From an uncultured Rhodopila sp. (GTDB lineage: Bacteria; Pseudomonadota; Alphaproteobacteria; Acetobacterales; Acetobacteraceae), in NCBI RefSeq assembly GCF_903944925.1, contig NZ_CAJATU010000110.1, forward strand, positions 62,001 through 126,000: a stretch of DNA of 64,000 nucleotides, in the 5' to 3' direction. This document shows positions 33,084 to 42,340 of this stretch, piece by piece. A program made the translations under genes and the position numbers. The notes beneath the pieces are model-generated. The model worked only from the letters and a program-made list of their open reading frames with translations, was not told where the DNA came from and did no database searches. How positions within the stretch are numbered: the stretch's first letter is position 1; each line of letters begins with the position of its first letter.

Positions 33084-33095
33084 CTCCCTAACAAC

Positions 33096-33407
33096 CTACC
33101 GGAACGCCAGCTCCACAAAATCGGGTTCGATCAGCGTACGAAACCCCGCATCAACCGACCGCAAGTCGATCACGTCCACCTTGCAAGGCAGATCCGACTC
33201 CGACAGCGCCTCCGCCAAATCGCTCAGCACGCCAAATCCAACCGGCCCGTCCGCCTCCACCGCAAGATCGAGATCCGAATACCGCCGGGCCGTCCCCGTG
33301 ACGCGTGAGCCGAACACCCACACCCGCGCACCGGCCGGCAAATGCGCACGCAGAATATCCCGCACGATCGCCAGTTCATCCGCCGACAGATCGATCGCCC
33401 GGGTCAC
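33096..33407 (-). CDS. MNT-type nucleotidyltransferase (antitoxin of HEPN/MNT pair)
   Basis: This 103-residue minimal nucleotidyltransferase carries the GSRVTGTARRYSDLDLAVE motif, where GS and the two Asp bind metal and nucleotide. In HEPN/MNT systems this protein silences the HEPN RNase, in studied cases by AMPylating it. It overlaps the HEPN gene by 4 bp. A third acidic residue (KVDVIDL) completes the active site, so it should be catalytically competent. Confidence 0.88.
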   Translation of the reverse strand: MTRAIDLSADELAIVRDILRAHLPAGARVWVFGSRVTGTARRYSDLDLAVEADGPVGFGVLSDLAEALSESDLPCKVDVIDLRSVDAGFRTLIEPDFVELAFR

Positions 33408-33814
33408 GCCAGACGTTTCCGCAACTCGTCGCGCAGGAACTCGGCCAGGAAAGCCGGGATCGCCTCGGCCACCTCGCGGGCAACTTCGGCGTGGTCAATA
33501 TGGCTGGTGCTGGCGCGCTGGTCACGATACCGGCGCCAGGCCAGCCAGTCGCCGAGCAGCAATCCCTTTTGGTTGGCCGTGCGGATCAGCTCCTGGAACG
33601 CCATCCGGTCCACCTCGTCCGGCGAGGCAGCCCCTTGCCGGAGGAAACGCCGCAGCGTCCGGTGGCACAATCCGTAGGTGAACTCGAACCTCTGGATCAG
33701 GCCATCACGCAGTTGCTCGTCCCCCGGCTCGCCAAGATGCCGGGCAAGTCCCTCGCTCAAGCGGCCGATAGCGTTGGCCAACGGGGTTACGTCGAGGGCC
33801 ACCGATCGCACCAT
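33404..33814 (-). CDS. HEPN domain protein (HI0074-like, toxin of HEPN/MNT pair)
   Basis: This 136-residue all-alpha protein matches the nucleotidyltransferase substrate-binding/HEPN family: FEFTYGLCHRTLRRFL, AFQELIRTANQKGLL and WRRYRDQRASTSHIDH. The last contains an Arg-x-x-x-x-x-His-like arrangement near the expected RNase site. It starts 13 bp after the Xre gene and is coupled to the MNT gene. It is the likely toxin or substrate partner. Confidence 0.85.
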   Translation of the reverse strand: MVRSVALDVTPLANAIGRLSEGLARHLGEPGDEQLRDGLIQRFEFTYGLCHRTLRRFLRQGAASPDEVDRMAFQELIRTANQKGLLLGDWLAWRRYRDQRASTSHIDHAEVAREVAEAIPAFLAEFLRDELRKRLA

Positions 33815-33827
33815 CCAAGAGCCATGC

Positions 33828-34199
33828 TCACCTCATCGCCGAACCGCCCTCATCCGCCCCTGCCCAGGGCACCAGGTCATCCAGATCGACCCTTAAAGCC
33901 CGCGCAAATGCCTGCATAATCCGGAGCGGCACATCCTCCTTACCGCTCTCAACCGCCTCCAAGACTTCGACCCCCACCCCTGCCGCCGCGGCCAAATCGC
34001 CCGCGGACAACCCGCGATGCTCACGCCAGACAGCCACCGGGACTTCCCCGTCCGACAGGCGCCGGACGACTGCGAACGGCACGGTTTCCTCGTTCGCCTG
34101 CTCCACGCGCGCGAGCTTCAGCAGAGCGATGTCGAGCTGATCCTCGAGCTCCTCCGTCTCTCGCGCGGCGGCGTTGCCATCGGTGATGTTTGCGCTCAT
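33828..34199 (-). CDS. Xre-family antitoxin (HTH) of a RelE-type pair
   Basis: This 123-residue protein has a helix-turn-helix (WREHRGLSAGDLAAAAGVGV, then EVLEAVESGKEDVP) and an acidic N-terminal half. ATG 34199 follows GGGAGG at 7 bp and overlaps the toxin stop as ATGA. It is expected to neutralise the toxin and repress the operon. The toxin-first order is typical of RelE/HigB-Xre pairs. Confidence 0.85.
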   Translation of the reverse strand: MSANITDGNAAARETEELEDQLDIALLKLARVEQANEETVPFAVVRRLSDGEVPVAVWREHRGLSAGDLAAAAGVGVEVLEAVESGKEDVPLRIMQAFARALRVDLDDLVPWAGADEGGSAMR

Positions 34200-34453
34200 C
34201 GGTATGCCTCCCGGCGGTGCCGAACCCCACGAACCTCTATCGTATCGCCAACACGATCGAACAATACCCGCCAATCTCCCACCCGCAGCCGGCAGGTCGG
34301 CTTTTCCCCAACCAGCGCAATCACGGCGTGGCGGGGATTGTCCGGGTCAGCGGCATACGCGGCAAGTCTTTCAAGCACGCGGTCACGATCGGGCTTCGGC
34401 AGCCCCTGAAGTTCTTTCTGCGCCCTGCGGTAAAAGACAATCGCCAGCGCCAC
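34196..34453 (-). CDS. RelE/ParE-superfamily toxin
   Basis: This 85-residue basic protein has the RelE fold pattern: YRRAQKELQGLPKPDRDRVL, then YAADPDNPRHAVIAL and CRLRVGDWRVLFDRVGDTIE, ending VRGVRHRREAYR. The Arg-rich end and DWRVLF strand are hallmarks. RelE-type toxins usually cut mRNA on the ribosome. The GTG start lies only 3 bp after the ispG stop, so the pair may be read with ispG. Confidence 0.88.
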   Translation of the reverse strand: MALAIVFYRRAQKELQGLPKPDRDRVLERLAAYAADPDNPRHAVIALVGEKPTCRLRVGDWRVLFDRVGDTIEVRGVRHRREAYR

Positions 34454-34456
34454 ATC

Positions 34457-35596
34457 CTACTCCGCCGCGATCTTCTCCGCCTCCGCCGCCGCCTTCAGCT
34501 CCGCCGCCTTCGCCTCCACCAGCCCGACGATATGCTCCACCATCGTCGCCGTATCGATCTGGTGGTCCTGCTTGCCCGCGCTGTAGACCATGTGCCGCCC
34601 GTTGCCGCCGCCGGTCACGCCGATATCCGTCATCAGCGCCTCGCCCGGCCCGTTCACCACGCAGCCGATGATCGACAAGGTCAGCGGAGTCTCGATATGC
34701 CCAAGACGATCCTCCAGCGTGCGCACCGTCTCGATCACGTTGTAGCCCTGGCGTGCACAAGACGGGCAGGAGATCACCTTCACCCCGCGATGCCGGATGC
34801 CCAGCGTCTTCAGCATGTCCCAGCCGACGCGGACCTCCTCCTCCGGTTCGTCCGACAACGACACCCGCATGGTGTCGCCGATGCCGGCCCACAGCAGCGA
34901 TCCCAGCCCGATGGACGACTTCACCGTCCCCATGCGCCGACCGCCGGCCTCAGTGATGCCGATATGCAGCGGATGGTCGCAGACCTCGGCCAATTGCTGG
35001 TAGGCGGCGACCGCCAGGAACACGTCCGACGCCTTCACGCTGATCTTGAAGTCGTGGAAGTCGTGCTGCTGCAGGATGTTGGCGTGGTACAACGCGCTCT
35101 CGACCAACGCCTCCGGGTTGGGTTCGCCGTATTTCTCCAGCAGGTGCTTCTCCAGCGACCCGGCATTGACCCCGATGCGGATCGAGCAGCCGTGGTCGCG
35201 CGCCGCCCGCACCACTTCCGCCACCCGGTCGTCGCTGCCGATATTGCCGGGGTTGATGCGCAGGCACGCCGCGCCGCTATCCGCCGCCTCCAGCGCCCGC
35301 TTATAATGAAAGTGAATATCCGCCACGATCGGCACGTCCACCTGCCGGACGATATCCTTCAGCGCCGCGGTGCTTTCCCGGTCCGGGCAGGACACCCGGA
35401 CAATGTCCACCCCCGCCGCCTCGGCCTTTTTGATCTGAGCCACCGTGCCCGCCACGTCCGTGGTCAGCGTGTTGGTCATGGTTTGCACCGATATCGGCGC
35501 GCCGTCGCCCACCGGAACCTTGCCGACATAGACCCGGCGCGACTTGCGGCGGATGATTTCCTGGTAGGGCCGATAGCTCATGCGAGTCTCCTTCAT
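34457..35596 (-). CDS. ispG: 4-hydroxy-3-methylbut-2-en-1-yl diphosphate synthase (flavodoxin)
   Basis: This 379-residue [4Fe-4S] enzyme makes HMBPP in the non-mevalonate isoprenoid pathway. The TIM-barrel half begins with [20 protein letters not shown] and VQTMTNT. The cluster ligands are in [14 protein letters not shown] and CVVNGPGE. The length is normal. The start may be M6 (MSYRPYQ) rather than M1. It is followed by a TA chain on the same strand starting 3 bp downstream, so the essential gene may shield that chain from loss. Confidence 0.96.
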   Translation of the reverse strand: MKETRMSYRPYQEIIRRKSRRVYVGKVPVGDGAPISVQTMTNTLTTDVAGTVAQIKKAEAAGVDIVRVSCPDRESTAALKDIVRQVDVPIVADIHFHYKRALEAADSGAACLRINPGNIGSDDRVAEVVRAARDHGCSIRIGVNAGSLEKHLLEKYGEPNPEALVESALYHANILQQHDFHDFKISVKASDVFLAVAAYQQLAEVCDHPLHIGITEAGGRRMGTVKSSIGLGSLLWAGIGDTMRVSLSDEPEEEVRVGWDMLKTLGIRHRGVKVISCPSCARQGYNVIETVRTLEDRLGHIETPLTLSIIGCVVNGPGEALMTDIGVTGGGNGRHMVYSAGKQDHQIDTATMVEHIVGLVEAKAAELKAAAEAEKIAAE

Positions 35597-35707
35597 CGCG
35601 GGGCGCCGATGCCCCGCCTGTCCGCGCCATCAGGCACAGCACACATGTCAGCGCCGGCCAGGCAAGACCGGCGACGGCACCAGTATGGGGAGTTCCGGCG
35701 GACTTCG

Positions 35708-36661
35708 CTACTGGTGAGCGCGCGAGGAGCCAACCGTTGAGGTCGGGGCAGCCGTCAGCTTGCCATCCTTGATCGCCTGCGGATCCAGCGGCAGGTCGCG
35801 GCGGACGCCGCCCGAACCACCCAAAGGCGGCGCCAGGACGCCATCCAGCAGGATCTCCGTCCCGCCTGCGTTGCCGGTGGTCAGCAGCAAATCGGCTCTC
35901 GGCGGCACCGACCAGGTCTCACCCGTCTTGAGCACGCGGTTCAACAGCACCGATCCGCCGCGGTCCTTCAGCAGGATCCAGGCATCGGCGCTGGCACGCA
36001 GCACGATGCGGCTGTCCGCCGCACCGGGAACCATGGTCGCCGCCTGGGCCGAACCCACCGATGGCGCCACGACCGCAACCGGCGGGTCTTCAGGCGAAGG
36101 GATCGACACAATCGGCGGCGCGGCCGCGGCAACAGCGATCCGAGGCACCTCGGACGCCGGAGCCTCGGCCGCCGCCGGTGGCGGCAGCGCCTGTTCGGCC
36201 AGCGGCGCGAGGCGTTCAGGAATCGCCACCACGGTCTCCGCCGGCAGGCGGCCCTCGCCGGACAGCCGATACCAGCCGGTATAGGCGCCGATGGCGAGGA
36301 CGATGCCGAGCAGCAGGATGGCGCCGGCCGGAAGGCCGCGCTGCGGCATCGGAATCGGAAAGACCAGCTCGGTGCGGCGGCCGACATCGGCCACCTCGGC
36401 CTTGAAGCGGCGGACCATCTCCTCGTCGTCCAGGCCCAAAGCGCGCGCATACGTGCGCATGAAGGCCACGGCGTAGGCGTTGCCGGGAAGTTGCGAGATT
36501 CGCCCTTCCTCCAGCGCTTCCAGATGCGGCAGGCGAATGCGCAGCCCGGCCGCCACATCCTCCAGCGGCCACCCCAGCCTTTCCCGCGCCTCGCGCAGAT
36601 CGGCCCCGGCCTTCACGGCCGCGGGCGGCTCAGCCATCCCCCGTGTGACGGTCGACATCAT
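35708..36661 (-). CDS. RodZ-like HTH and DUF4115 membrane protein
   Basis: This ~317-residue protein has a cytoplasmic RodZ-type HTH (LREARERLGWPLEDVAAGLR, then ISQLPGNAYAVAFMRTYAR), one membrane span (GAILLLGIVLAIGAYTG), a Pro/Ala-rich periplasmic linker and a C-terminal DUF4115 domain (LRASADAWILLKDRGG). RodZ links MreB to the wall-elongation machinery. Its placement directly upstream of ispG is common in Proteobacteria. The start at M15 of the longest frame (36661) is chosen as nearest the conserved HTH. Confidence 0.88.
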   Translation of the reverse strand: MMSTVTRGMAEPPAAVKAGADLREARERLGWPLEDVAAGLRIRLPHLEALEEGRISQLPGNAYAVAFMRTYARALGLDDEEMVRRFKAEVADVGRRTELVFPIPMPQRGLPAGAILLLGIVLAIGAYTGWYRLSGEGRLPAETVVAIPERLAPLAEQALPPPAAAEAPASEVPRIAVAAAAPPIVSIPSPEDPPVAVVAPSVGSAQAATMVPGAADSRIVLRASADAWILLKDRGGSVLLNRVLKTGETWSVPPRADLLLTTGNAGGTEILLDGVLAPPLGGSGGVRRDLPLDPQAIKDGKLTAAPTSTVGSSRAHQ

Positions 36662-36738
36662 GCCCCGACTTTCGACAAGTTTGGACCTGCTTTCGTGTAG
36701 CACCGAAGGCCCCGTTTTTTATAGGTTCACGCGCATGT

Positions 36739-36770
36739 AAAAAAAGCCGGCATCGCACGCCCGACGGACA
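36739..36770 (-). terminator. Probable terminator downstream of ptsP
   Basis: On the minus strand a short stem GTCGG/CCGGC with a 10-nt loop is followed by seven T (opposite the A-run 36739-36745). It lies about 110 bp past the ptsP stop and before the RodZ-like gene. The stem is short, so strength is uncertain. Confidence 0.4.
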
Positions 36771-36880
36771 GGATTGGCCGCAGGTTTCTAAACCACACGA
36801 TAAGTTTTTCCAACGACTTAATTTTTATCATTCACAAAATCCCCGCCGGCCTTGCCACACCGTGCCGGCCCGCCGGGCGG

Positions 36881-39103
36881 TCAGGAAATGACGCCATGTT
36901 CACGCGCCCAGGTTGCAATCGGGTCGCGCATCGCCATCCCACCCGTTCGCCGGATCGCCGCCAGCACGGGCTGGAAGGACTTCAGGTCGACCTGCGCGAA
37001 CATCGCCTTTATCGGCAGGATTGCGCTCGCAGGCATCGACAGTTGGCGGATGCCGAGGGCCGCCAGGGTCAGCGCCTCAAGCGGGCGGGAGGCTGCCTCG
37101 CCGCATACCGAGACCGGCACGCACGCAGCCTCAGCGGCAACCGTCAGTTGTTGGAGGATATCCAGCATCGGCTGCGACAGGAAGTCGTAGCGCTCGAATA
37201 GCGACGGCGTCCCGCGATCCGCAGCGAAAAGAAACTGTAATAGATCGTTTGTGCCAACCGATATGAAATCCACATCCTTCAGCAGGTCATGCAACTGCCA
37301 CATCAGCGCCGGCACCTCCAGCATGGTGCCGATGCGCATCCGGCCGGGCGCCGGCCGGATGCGCTTCGCCTCCGCCACCAGCAGCGCCTTGGCCGCGCGG
37401 AATTCGCCGACGGTCGCCACCATCGGGAACATCACCGACAGTTCGCGTCCGCCCGCGGCCAGCAGCAAGGCGCGCAACTGCCGCCGCAGCAGGGCCGGCC
37501 GATCGAGCCCGACACGGAGGGAACGCCAGCCCATGGCGGGGTTCTCTTCGTCGTTGATGGTGCCAGGCAGCATCTTGTCGGCGCCGAGATCCAAGGTGCG
37601 GAACAGCACCGGCCGGTCTCCGGCCTCGTCCAGCACCCGGGCGTAGATTTCCGCCTGTTCGGCCACGTCGGCGACCGAGCCGCGGGCCAGCATGGCGATC
37701 TCGGTGCGGAACAGGCCGATGCCGTCGGCCCCGGTGCGCTCGAGTTGCGGCAGCTCCAGGCGCAGGCCGATATTCAGCATCAGCTTCAGGCCCACCCCGT
37801 CCGCGGTGGCGGCCGGACGGCTGCGCCAGGTCGCCAACTCGGCGTATTTCGCGTCGCGCGTTTCCTTGGCGCGCGCGTATGCATGCTTAACCTCGGCTTC
37901 CGGTCGCAGGATGAACTGGCCTTCGTCGCCGTCCACCACGGCGTCGTCGCCTTCCTCGGCGCTGTCCAGCATGCCGCGCAGGCTGCCGATGGCGGGAATG
38001 CCCAGCGCACGCGCCAGGATCGCGGCATGGCCGGAGGGGCTGGCTTCCTCGATCGCCACCGCGGCGATGCCGCGCGCGTGCCAGTCGAGCAACTGCGCCG
38101 GACCCAGGCGGCGGGCGAGCAGGATGGCGCCCTCGGGAACCGTCTCGCTCGGCGCATGCCCGGTCAGCGTCGTCAGCAAGCGGTTGGCCAGATCCTCGAT
38201 GTCGGCGAGCCGCTCGCGCAGGTAGGCGTCGCTGATCCGGCGCATCTTGTCGTGCAGTTCGCTGGCGACGCGCTGCACCGCGGCCTCGGCGGTCATGCCG
38301 CCACGGATCACCTCGGCGACGCGGCGCAGCCAGCCGGCGTCGTTGGCGACCAGGCGGTAGGCTTCCAGCACTTCCCGCGAGGCGGTCACGTCCGCGGCGG
38401 CACCGGTGTTCGGCACATCGGCAAACAGATCATCCAGCCCGCGCTGCATCCGGTCCACCGCCTTGTCCAGCCGCGCCTGCTCGGCCTCCGGATCGTCCGA
38501 CAGGAACCGCGCCACCGGCCGGGCGGAACCGAGCAGCACCACCGGCCCGGCGGCGATGCCGCCCATCAGCGTGGTGCCCTTGAACAGCCGCGGCACCGTC
38601 GCGGCCAGGCCCTCCGGCGAGCCGTCGGTGGCGCCGCTGCCGGGCAGCAGCTCGGCCAGCAGCATCGCCACGGTTTCCAGGTCGTCCACCTCGAGTTCGG
38701 TGAAATTGCGCGGCGTGCGATTCTGCACCACCAGCACCCCGAGCGTGCGCCCGGTTCGGCGCACCGGGACGGCGAGCATGGATGCGAACGGCTCTTCCCC
38801 GGTCTCCGGGCGGTAGGCGAAGGCGGGATGGTTCTGCGCGTCCGGCATGTTCATTACCGTGCCGGTGGCGGCGCACAGTCCGACGATGCCCTCACCCACG
38901 CGCAATCGCGTGCGGCCGACGGCTTCCTGGTTCAGGCCCTCGGTCGCCGCGAGTTCGAGAATATCGCCGGGGCGAGAGACGTAGATCGAGCACACCTCGC
39001 TGACCAGTTCCGAGGCGACGAGCTCGACCAGCGCCGAGAGCGGCGCCGAACCATGCGCGCGCAGGTTCCGCAGCCGGGAGAGCAGGCGTCTGGTGGCCGT
39101 CAT
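36881..39103 (-). CDS. ptsP: Phosphoenolpyruvate-protein phosphotransferase PtsP (nitrogen PTS enzyme I)
   Basis: This 740-residue enzyme I of the regulatory PTS phosphorylates NPr from PEP. A GAF domain fills residues ~1-155 (GEGIVGLCAATGTVMNMPDA). The enzyme I part follows: phospho-His359 in SPSGHAAILARALGIPA, FRTEIAML, ISVGTNDLLQFLFAADR and the C-terminal Cys motif VSVCGEAASRP. The GAF domain distinguishes PtsP from sugar enzyme I and usually senses glutamine. The pathway links carbon/nitrogen state to regulation, in some bacteria including PHA metabolism. Confidence 0.95.
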   Translation of the reverse strand: MTATRRLLSRLRNLRAHGSAPLSALVELVASELVSEVCSIYVSRPGDILELAATEGLNQEAVGRTRLRVGEGIVGLCAATGTVMNMPDAQNHPAFAYRPETGEEPFASMLAVPVRRTGRTLGVLVVQNRTPRNFTELEVDDLETVAMLLAELLPGSGATDGSPEGLAATVPRLFKGTTLMGGIAAGPVVLLGSARPVARFLSDDPEAEQARLDKAVDRMQRGLDDLFADVPNTGAAADVTASREVLEAYRLVANDAGWLRRVAEVIRGGMTAEAAVQRVASELHDKMRRISDAYLRERLADIEDLANRLLTTLTGHAPSETVPEGAILLARRLGPAQLLDWHARGIAAVAIEEASPSGHAAILARALGIPAIGSLRGMLDSAEEGDDAVVDGDEGQFILRPEAEVKHAYARAKETRDAKYAELATWRSRPAATADGVGLKLMLNIGLRLELPQLERTGADGIGLFRTEIAMLARGSVADVAEQAEIYARVLDEAGDRPVLFRTLDLGADKMLPGTINDEENPAMGWRSLRVGLDRPALLRRQLRALLLAAGGRELSVMFPMVATVGEFRAAKALLVAEAKRIRPAPGRMRIGTMLEVPALMWQLHDLLKDVDFISVGTNDLLQFLFAADRGTPSLFERYDFLSQPMLDILQQLTVAAEAACVPVSVCGEAASRPLEALTLAALGIRQLSMPASAILPIKAMFAQVDLKSFQPVLAAIRRTGGMAMRDPIATWAREHGVIS

Positions 39104-39323
39104 CTCAAGCGGGCGAAGCCGGCGATCGGGTCATTACAAAAAGCTCCTCGTTGCTGCCGCGGCTGGTGCCTAGAGGGCGGACGTGGCCAAAGAATGGCCG
39201 TTCGCGTAACCGGGGGCACGCCGATGGGCTGGCGCGGCCGGCCAAGGCTTTATCTGGCGGGTCCGGCGGCGATTGAGAAGACTTTGCCGGCGCGGGGCAG
39301 ATATCGCACCGGATGCTCGGGCC

Positions 39324-39359
39324 GTCATGGCCCTGCTCCCGGGGGGGGAGGGCCATGAC
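39324..39359. repeat. Short palindromic repeat between ptsP and a secreted protein gene
   Basis: GTCATGGCCCT and AGGGCCATGAC form a perfect 11-bp inverted repeat around a C/G-rich loop. The ends match the GTCATGGCC termini of the 76-bp element. It lies 22 bp past the stop of the leftward gene at 39381, so it may also act as a transcript end, though no U-tract is seen. Confidence 0.7.
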
Positions 39360-39380
39360 GATTTCGGCTCTTGTCGACGC

Positions 39381-39848
39381 TTAGTATTGCGGCACGTAGA
39401 CCGAGCCGGGCGGGTAGTAGGGCGGCGGCGGTTGCGCCGCACTCGCGGCCGCGGCGCCGACGACCGCGCCGACGGCCACGCCGGCGGCGACGCCTCCCCA
39501 GCCCGGGCCGCTGTTGTAGTTGTAGCAGCAGCCACCGCCGTTGCCGTGCACGACGACATTGCGGTTCACGTTCACGTTCGCGTTCCGATTGACGTTGGTA
39601 TTGCGGTTGACGTTGGTGTTGCGATTGTTGCTGACGTTGCTGTGGAAATTGTTGGAGTTGAAGCTCTGGCGGTTGCCGCCGCCGCCGCCCCCGCGGCGCG
39701 GACCGTTGACCAGAATCACCGGCCCGGCCGCATCGCCCTGATCGGCGGTGGCTGCGGGATCGTGCCAGGGCGTGAACGCCGCACGCGACGGCATAGCGGC
39801 AGCCAGTGGAGTGAACAGCGCCGCGGCAAGGCAGATGAAGGGTTTCAT
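39381..39848 (-). CDS. Secreted Asn-rich repeat protein
   Basis: This ~155-residue protein has a signal peptide (MKPFICLAAALFTPLAAAMP). A Gly tract follows, then Asn-rich repeats built on NVNRNTNVNRN, a double-Cys segment (GGGCCYNYNSGPGW), a hydrophobic Gly-zipper (GVAAGVAVGAVVGAAAAS) and a Pro/Tyr-rich end. The Gly-zipper suggests membrane contact. ATG 39848 has GAGG at 6 bp. It follows another small secreted protein gene with 8 bp spacing. Function unknown. Confidence 0.7.
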   Translation of the reverse strand: MKPFICLAAALFTPLAAAMPSRAAFTPWHDPAATADQGDAAGPVILVNGPRRGGGGGGNRQSFNSNNFHSNVSNNRNTNVNRNTNVNRNANVNVNRNVVVHGNGGGCCYNYNSGPGWGGVAAGVAVGAVVGAAAASAAQPPPPYYPPGSVYVPQY

Positions 39849-39856
39849 CGGATGCC

Positions 39857-40207
39857 TCATTTGTTCAGGTATTTATGCTGGGTGTCCTTGAAGTTCGCCA
39901 GCGTTTCCGGACATGTTTTGTGGTCGAAATCGTGCCCCGAGCCCCAGCCGAACGCGCCGCTGTAGATGAACGCGATCTGCAGCCCGAAATGCAGCGCGAT
40001 CTGGTTCGCCAGCGACAGCGCATCTTCTCCAATTCCCTGCCGATCGGCTTCGGTTGAGCAGGCGAAGGCCTCGCCGGACATCACGCCGAGCTTTCTCACC
40101 CCGGTCATAAATTCCGGATCGGCATCATTTCCCTTTTTCACGTCGTCGGCGAATGCCGGCACCGTGACCAGCGCGGCCAGCGCGCAGGCGGCCAGAATGG
40201 AACGCAT
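39857..40207 (-). CDS. Small secreted hypothetical protein
   Basis: This 116-residue protein has a clear signal peptide (MRSILAACALAALVTVPAFA) and a compact mature part with two Cys (AFACSTEADRQGIG, FDHKTCPETL), which could form one disulfide. GGGGAG precedes ATG 40207. It is probably cotranscribed with the Asn-rich protein. No family recognised. Confidence 0.75.
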   Translation of the reverse strand: MRSILAACALAALVTVPAFADDVKKGNDADPEFMTGVRKLGVMSGEAFACSTEADRQGIGEDALSLANQIALHFGLQIAFIYSGAFGWGSGHDFDHKTCPETLANFKDTQHKYLNK

Positions 40208-40280
40208 CGTCTCCCCTTTCAGTGTTGTCCCGCCGCCATGATGGCAACAGTTGTAATGCTGTCTGGCATGATACCCGCGT

Positions 40281-41516
40281 TCAGTCCAAAAGCGGCAGCC
40301 GCTTGCCGCATTGTTGCGCGAGAATAAGTCCCAGATCCGAAAGACCCGCCTGGGCCCGCGGCGTTGCGTCACCCGTCATCCATATCTCCGCCACGCGTTC
40401 CCCGGCCAGAGCCTTGGCGATCCCGGCATTGCGCGGTGTCCACGACAGCCGATCGATCGGGAGAAAAACGATTTCGCGGTTTTTCGCGGTGGAGACGATT
40501 GGCAGGTTGAATACGACGGCGATCCGGAGGACCGGTGAAACCGCGCTGTGGTAGGTCGCGATCAGCTCCGCCATCTGCTGAAACAGCAAGGCCGCGTCTT
40601 CGGTATCGGCGCTGGCGGCATAGTCGATGAAACGCGCGCGGCCCTGAATATCGCCCAGCGCCGCCATGCTGGCGACGATGATCGTTTCGTGGCGCGGCGA
40701 CAACGCCGGGTTCCGCAGGAAACGATCCGCGATCGCATCAGGCACCGCCATGCGCCGCAGGTGTTCGCGGTTGCGTTTCGACAATTCGCTCGGTGGAGTC
40801 GCCTCGACAACGTTTTGCGCCTGTTCCAGCAGCCGGACGTTGCTGGCAACCTGAAGCGCCAGCGCGCCGGTGACGAACGACAGCGCGCCCAGGGTCAGGT
40901 TTCCGGCGGCCGACGCCCAGGCCAGGCGATCGAGTTCCTTCTGCAACGCCTCGTTGCTGGAATACACATCAACGTGCAGCTTCGCCGCATACTCCCGCTT
41001 GTAGCCGGACACGGCGAGGATCTGCTTGGCCGGTCCGTCTTCGTATCGGCTGCGACCCTCCCGGTGCAGTTGCTCGCTCGCGCGGTTGAAGATGCTGCCG
41101 ATGCCTTCGGGAATCGCCGACAATGTGCCGACCGGGTCATCGATCAGGTTCCTGGCGCTGCGGAACGGGGATTTGCCGGCTTCAACCGCTGCTTTCTCGA
41201 AGGCCTCGGTCTGCTGCATCGCCTGAAGCTGCGCGATGGCGGCGATCTCGCGCAGCAATCGGCGCAGCCGGACGTCGCTGGGTGCGATGAACGGGCCGTA
41301 GTCCGAGTCGACGGTGTACCGGTTGAGGTAGCCGAGGGTGGTGACGGCCGGGCCCAGGACGAAATGCGGACCGGACTGCATGTCCCTGGCGACGACCGAA
41401 TTGGTTGCGCGGATTTCAGGCTGCGTGTCCCATTCGGCCGGCGTTTCGGCCCGGGCGGCGGCCCATGGCGCGGCGGCGGCCGCTGCGAGTATCGCCCGTC
41501 GCGAAAGGTTTCCCAC
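40281..41516 (-). CDS. Hypothetical exported protein with Tat-like signal
   Basis: This 411-residue protein starts MGNLSRRAILAAAAAAPWAA, a twin-arginine-like signal with AxA cleavage (ARAE). The mature part is mostly helical, with one hydrophobic segment (LTLGALSFVTGALALQV) flanked by long amphipathic helices (EALQKELDRLAWA, LRRLLREIAAIAQLQAM). No catalytic motif is evident. It may be a periplasmic or membrane-peripheral protein. Its 3' neighbour is the small secreted pair on the same strand. Confidence 0.7.
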   Translation of the reverse strand: MGNLSRRAILAAAAAAPWAAARAETPAEWDTQPEIRATNSVVARDMQSGPHFVLGPAVTTLGYLNRYTVDSDYGPFIAPSDVRLRRLLREIAAIAQLQAMQQTEAFEKAAVEAGKSPFRSARNLIDDPVGTLSAIPEGIGSIFNRASEQLHREGRSRYEDGPAKQILAVSGYKREYAAKLHVDVYSSNEALQKELDRLAWASAAGNLTLGALSFVTGALALQVASNVRLLEQAQNVVEATPPSELSKRNREHLRRMAVPDAIADRFLRNPALSPRHETIIVASMAALGDIQGRARFIDYAASADTEDAALLFQQMAELIATYHSAVSPVLRIAVVFNLPIVSTAKNREIVFLPIDRLSWTPRNAGIAKALAGERVAEIWMTGDATPRAQAGLSDLGLILAQQCGKRLPLLD

Positions 41517-41826
41517 ACTATGATCCCGTCCGGATCACGTCCGGCGGCCTGTGGAAACCGGCAGTGGGCCAGTGAACGCGCATACGGTGGACGCTCCCCG
41601 TGGGGCCAGGACGTTGAAGTTCCGATTCGGCAGGCGAACCGCTGCGATCCTCGGTTGACGTCGCATCACACGCGCGGAACGTGGCGGCTATGCATTTATG
41701 GCAAATTGAACCCGGCGGAGGGGGATCCGGCGGGATGCGCTCGCCGCATCTGTGATCCCTGTCACAGCGCGAATCCGCTGCCTGGTGCACCGTCCGGCGC
41801 TGAACGAACAGCCCGAGGCAACGATC
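41517..41826. other. Divergent intergenic region
   Basis: This ~310-bp stretch separates the Tat-signal protein (minus) from a small secreted protein (plus). It must hold both promoters, but I see no strong consensus boxes. Open frames in it are short, lack ribosome sites and look like extensions of the neighbours. Confidence 0.4.
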
Positions 41827-42321
41827 ATGAACCGCTTCATCCGTTCCGCCCTGGTTGCCCTTGCCCTGTCGGGCATCCAGATCCGGCCGCACAGCGCCGC
41901 CGCGGGTTCGCCCGACCCCTGTTCTTTGCTTTCCGCCGAGGAGGTTGCCGCCGTCATCGGCGCATCGGCGCTGGAGGCGCTGCCGCTGAGCGACCGGCAA
42001 TGCCGCTACCAGCCGACATGGGAAATCTCGGCGGGGCGGTGGAATTTCCTGACCATCGAGGCCGCGCCGCAAGGTGCGAACGGCAAATTCGCCGCGGCTT
42101 TCGTTGCCGCAAGCAACATGCATGCCCCGCCGGGCTTTATCGACGCGTCGTCGCGGCCGCCGGTGGGTGACGGGTCATTTTTCGAGGGCGGTCCGTTTCC
42201 GATCGCCTTCTACGCCCGCCGCGGCGATGCCTATGTTGAAATCGACATGCGGGCGCTGACGGGAAATCATTCCGTCATGGGGCCGATCCTGGCGGCGAAG
42301 GCGCTTGACCGGCTGAAATGA
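41827..42321 (+). CDS. Secreted DUF3558-like small protein
   Basis: This 164-residue protein has a signal peptide (MNRFIRSALVALALSGIQIR), then DPCSLLSAEEVAAVIG, a motif typical of small exported DUF3558-like proteins, and a second Cys in SDRQCRYQP. The rest alternates strands (FLTIEAAPQG, AYVEIDMRALTG). CGAGGC precedes ATG 41827. Function unknown. Confidence 0.75.
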   Translation: MNRFIRSALVALALSGIQIRPHSAAAGSPDPCSLLSAEEVAAVIGASALEALPLSDRQCRYQPTWEISAGRWNFLTIEAAPQGANGKFAAAFVAASNMHAPPGFIDASSRPPVGDGSFFEGGPFPIAFYARRGDAYVEIDMRALTGNHSVMGPILAAKALDRLK

Positions 42322-42340
42322 CAGAGGCGGGGAGGGGATC

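Noticed and set aside
30728-34453. Integrative element carrying the TA island
   Set aside because: No integrase, transposase, flanking direct repeats or tRNA target was found; the flanks are ordinary hisS and ispG.
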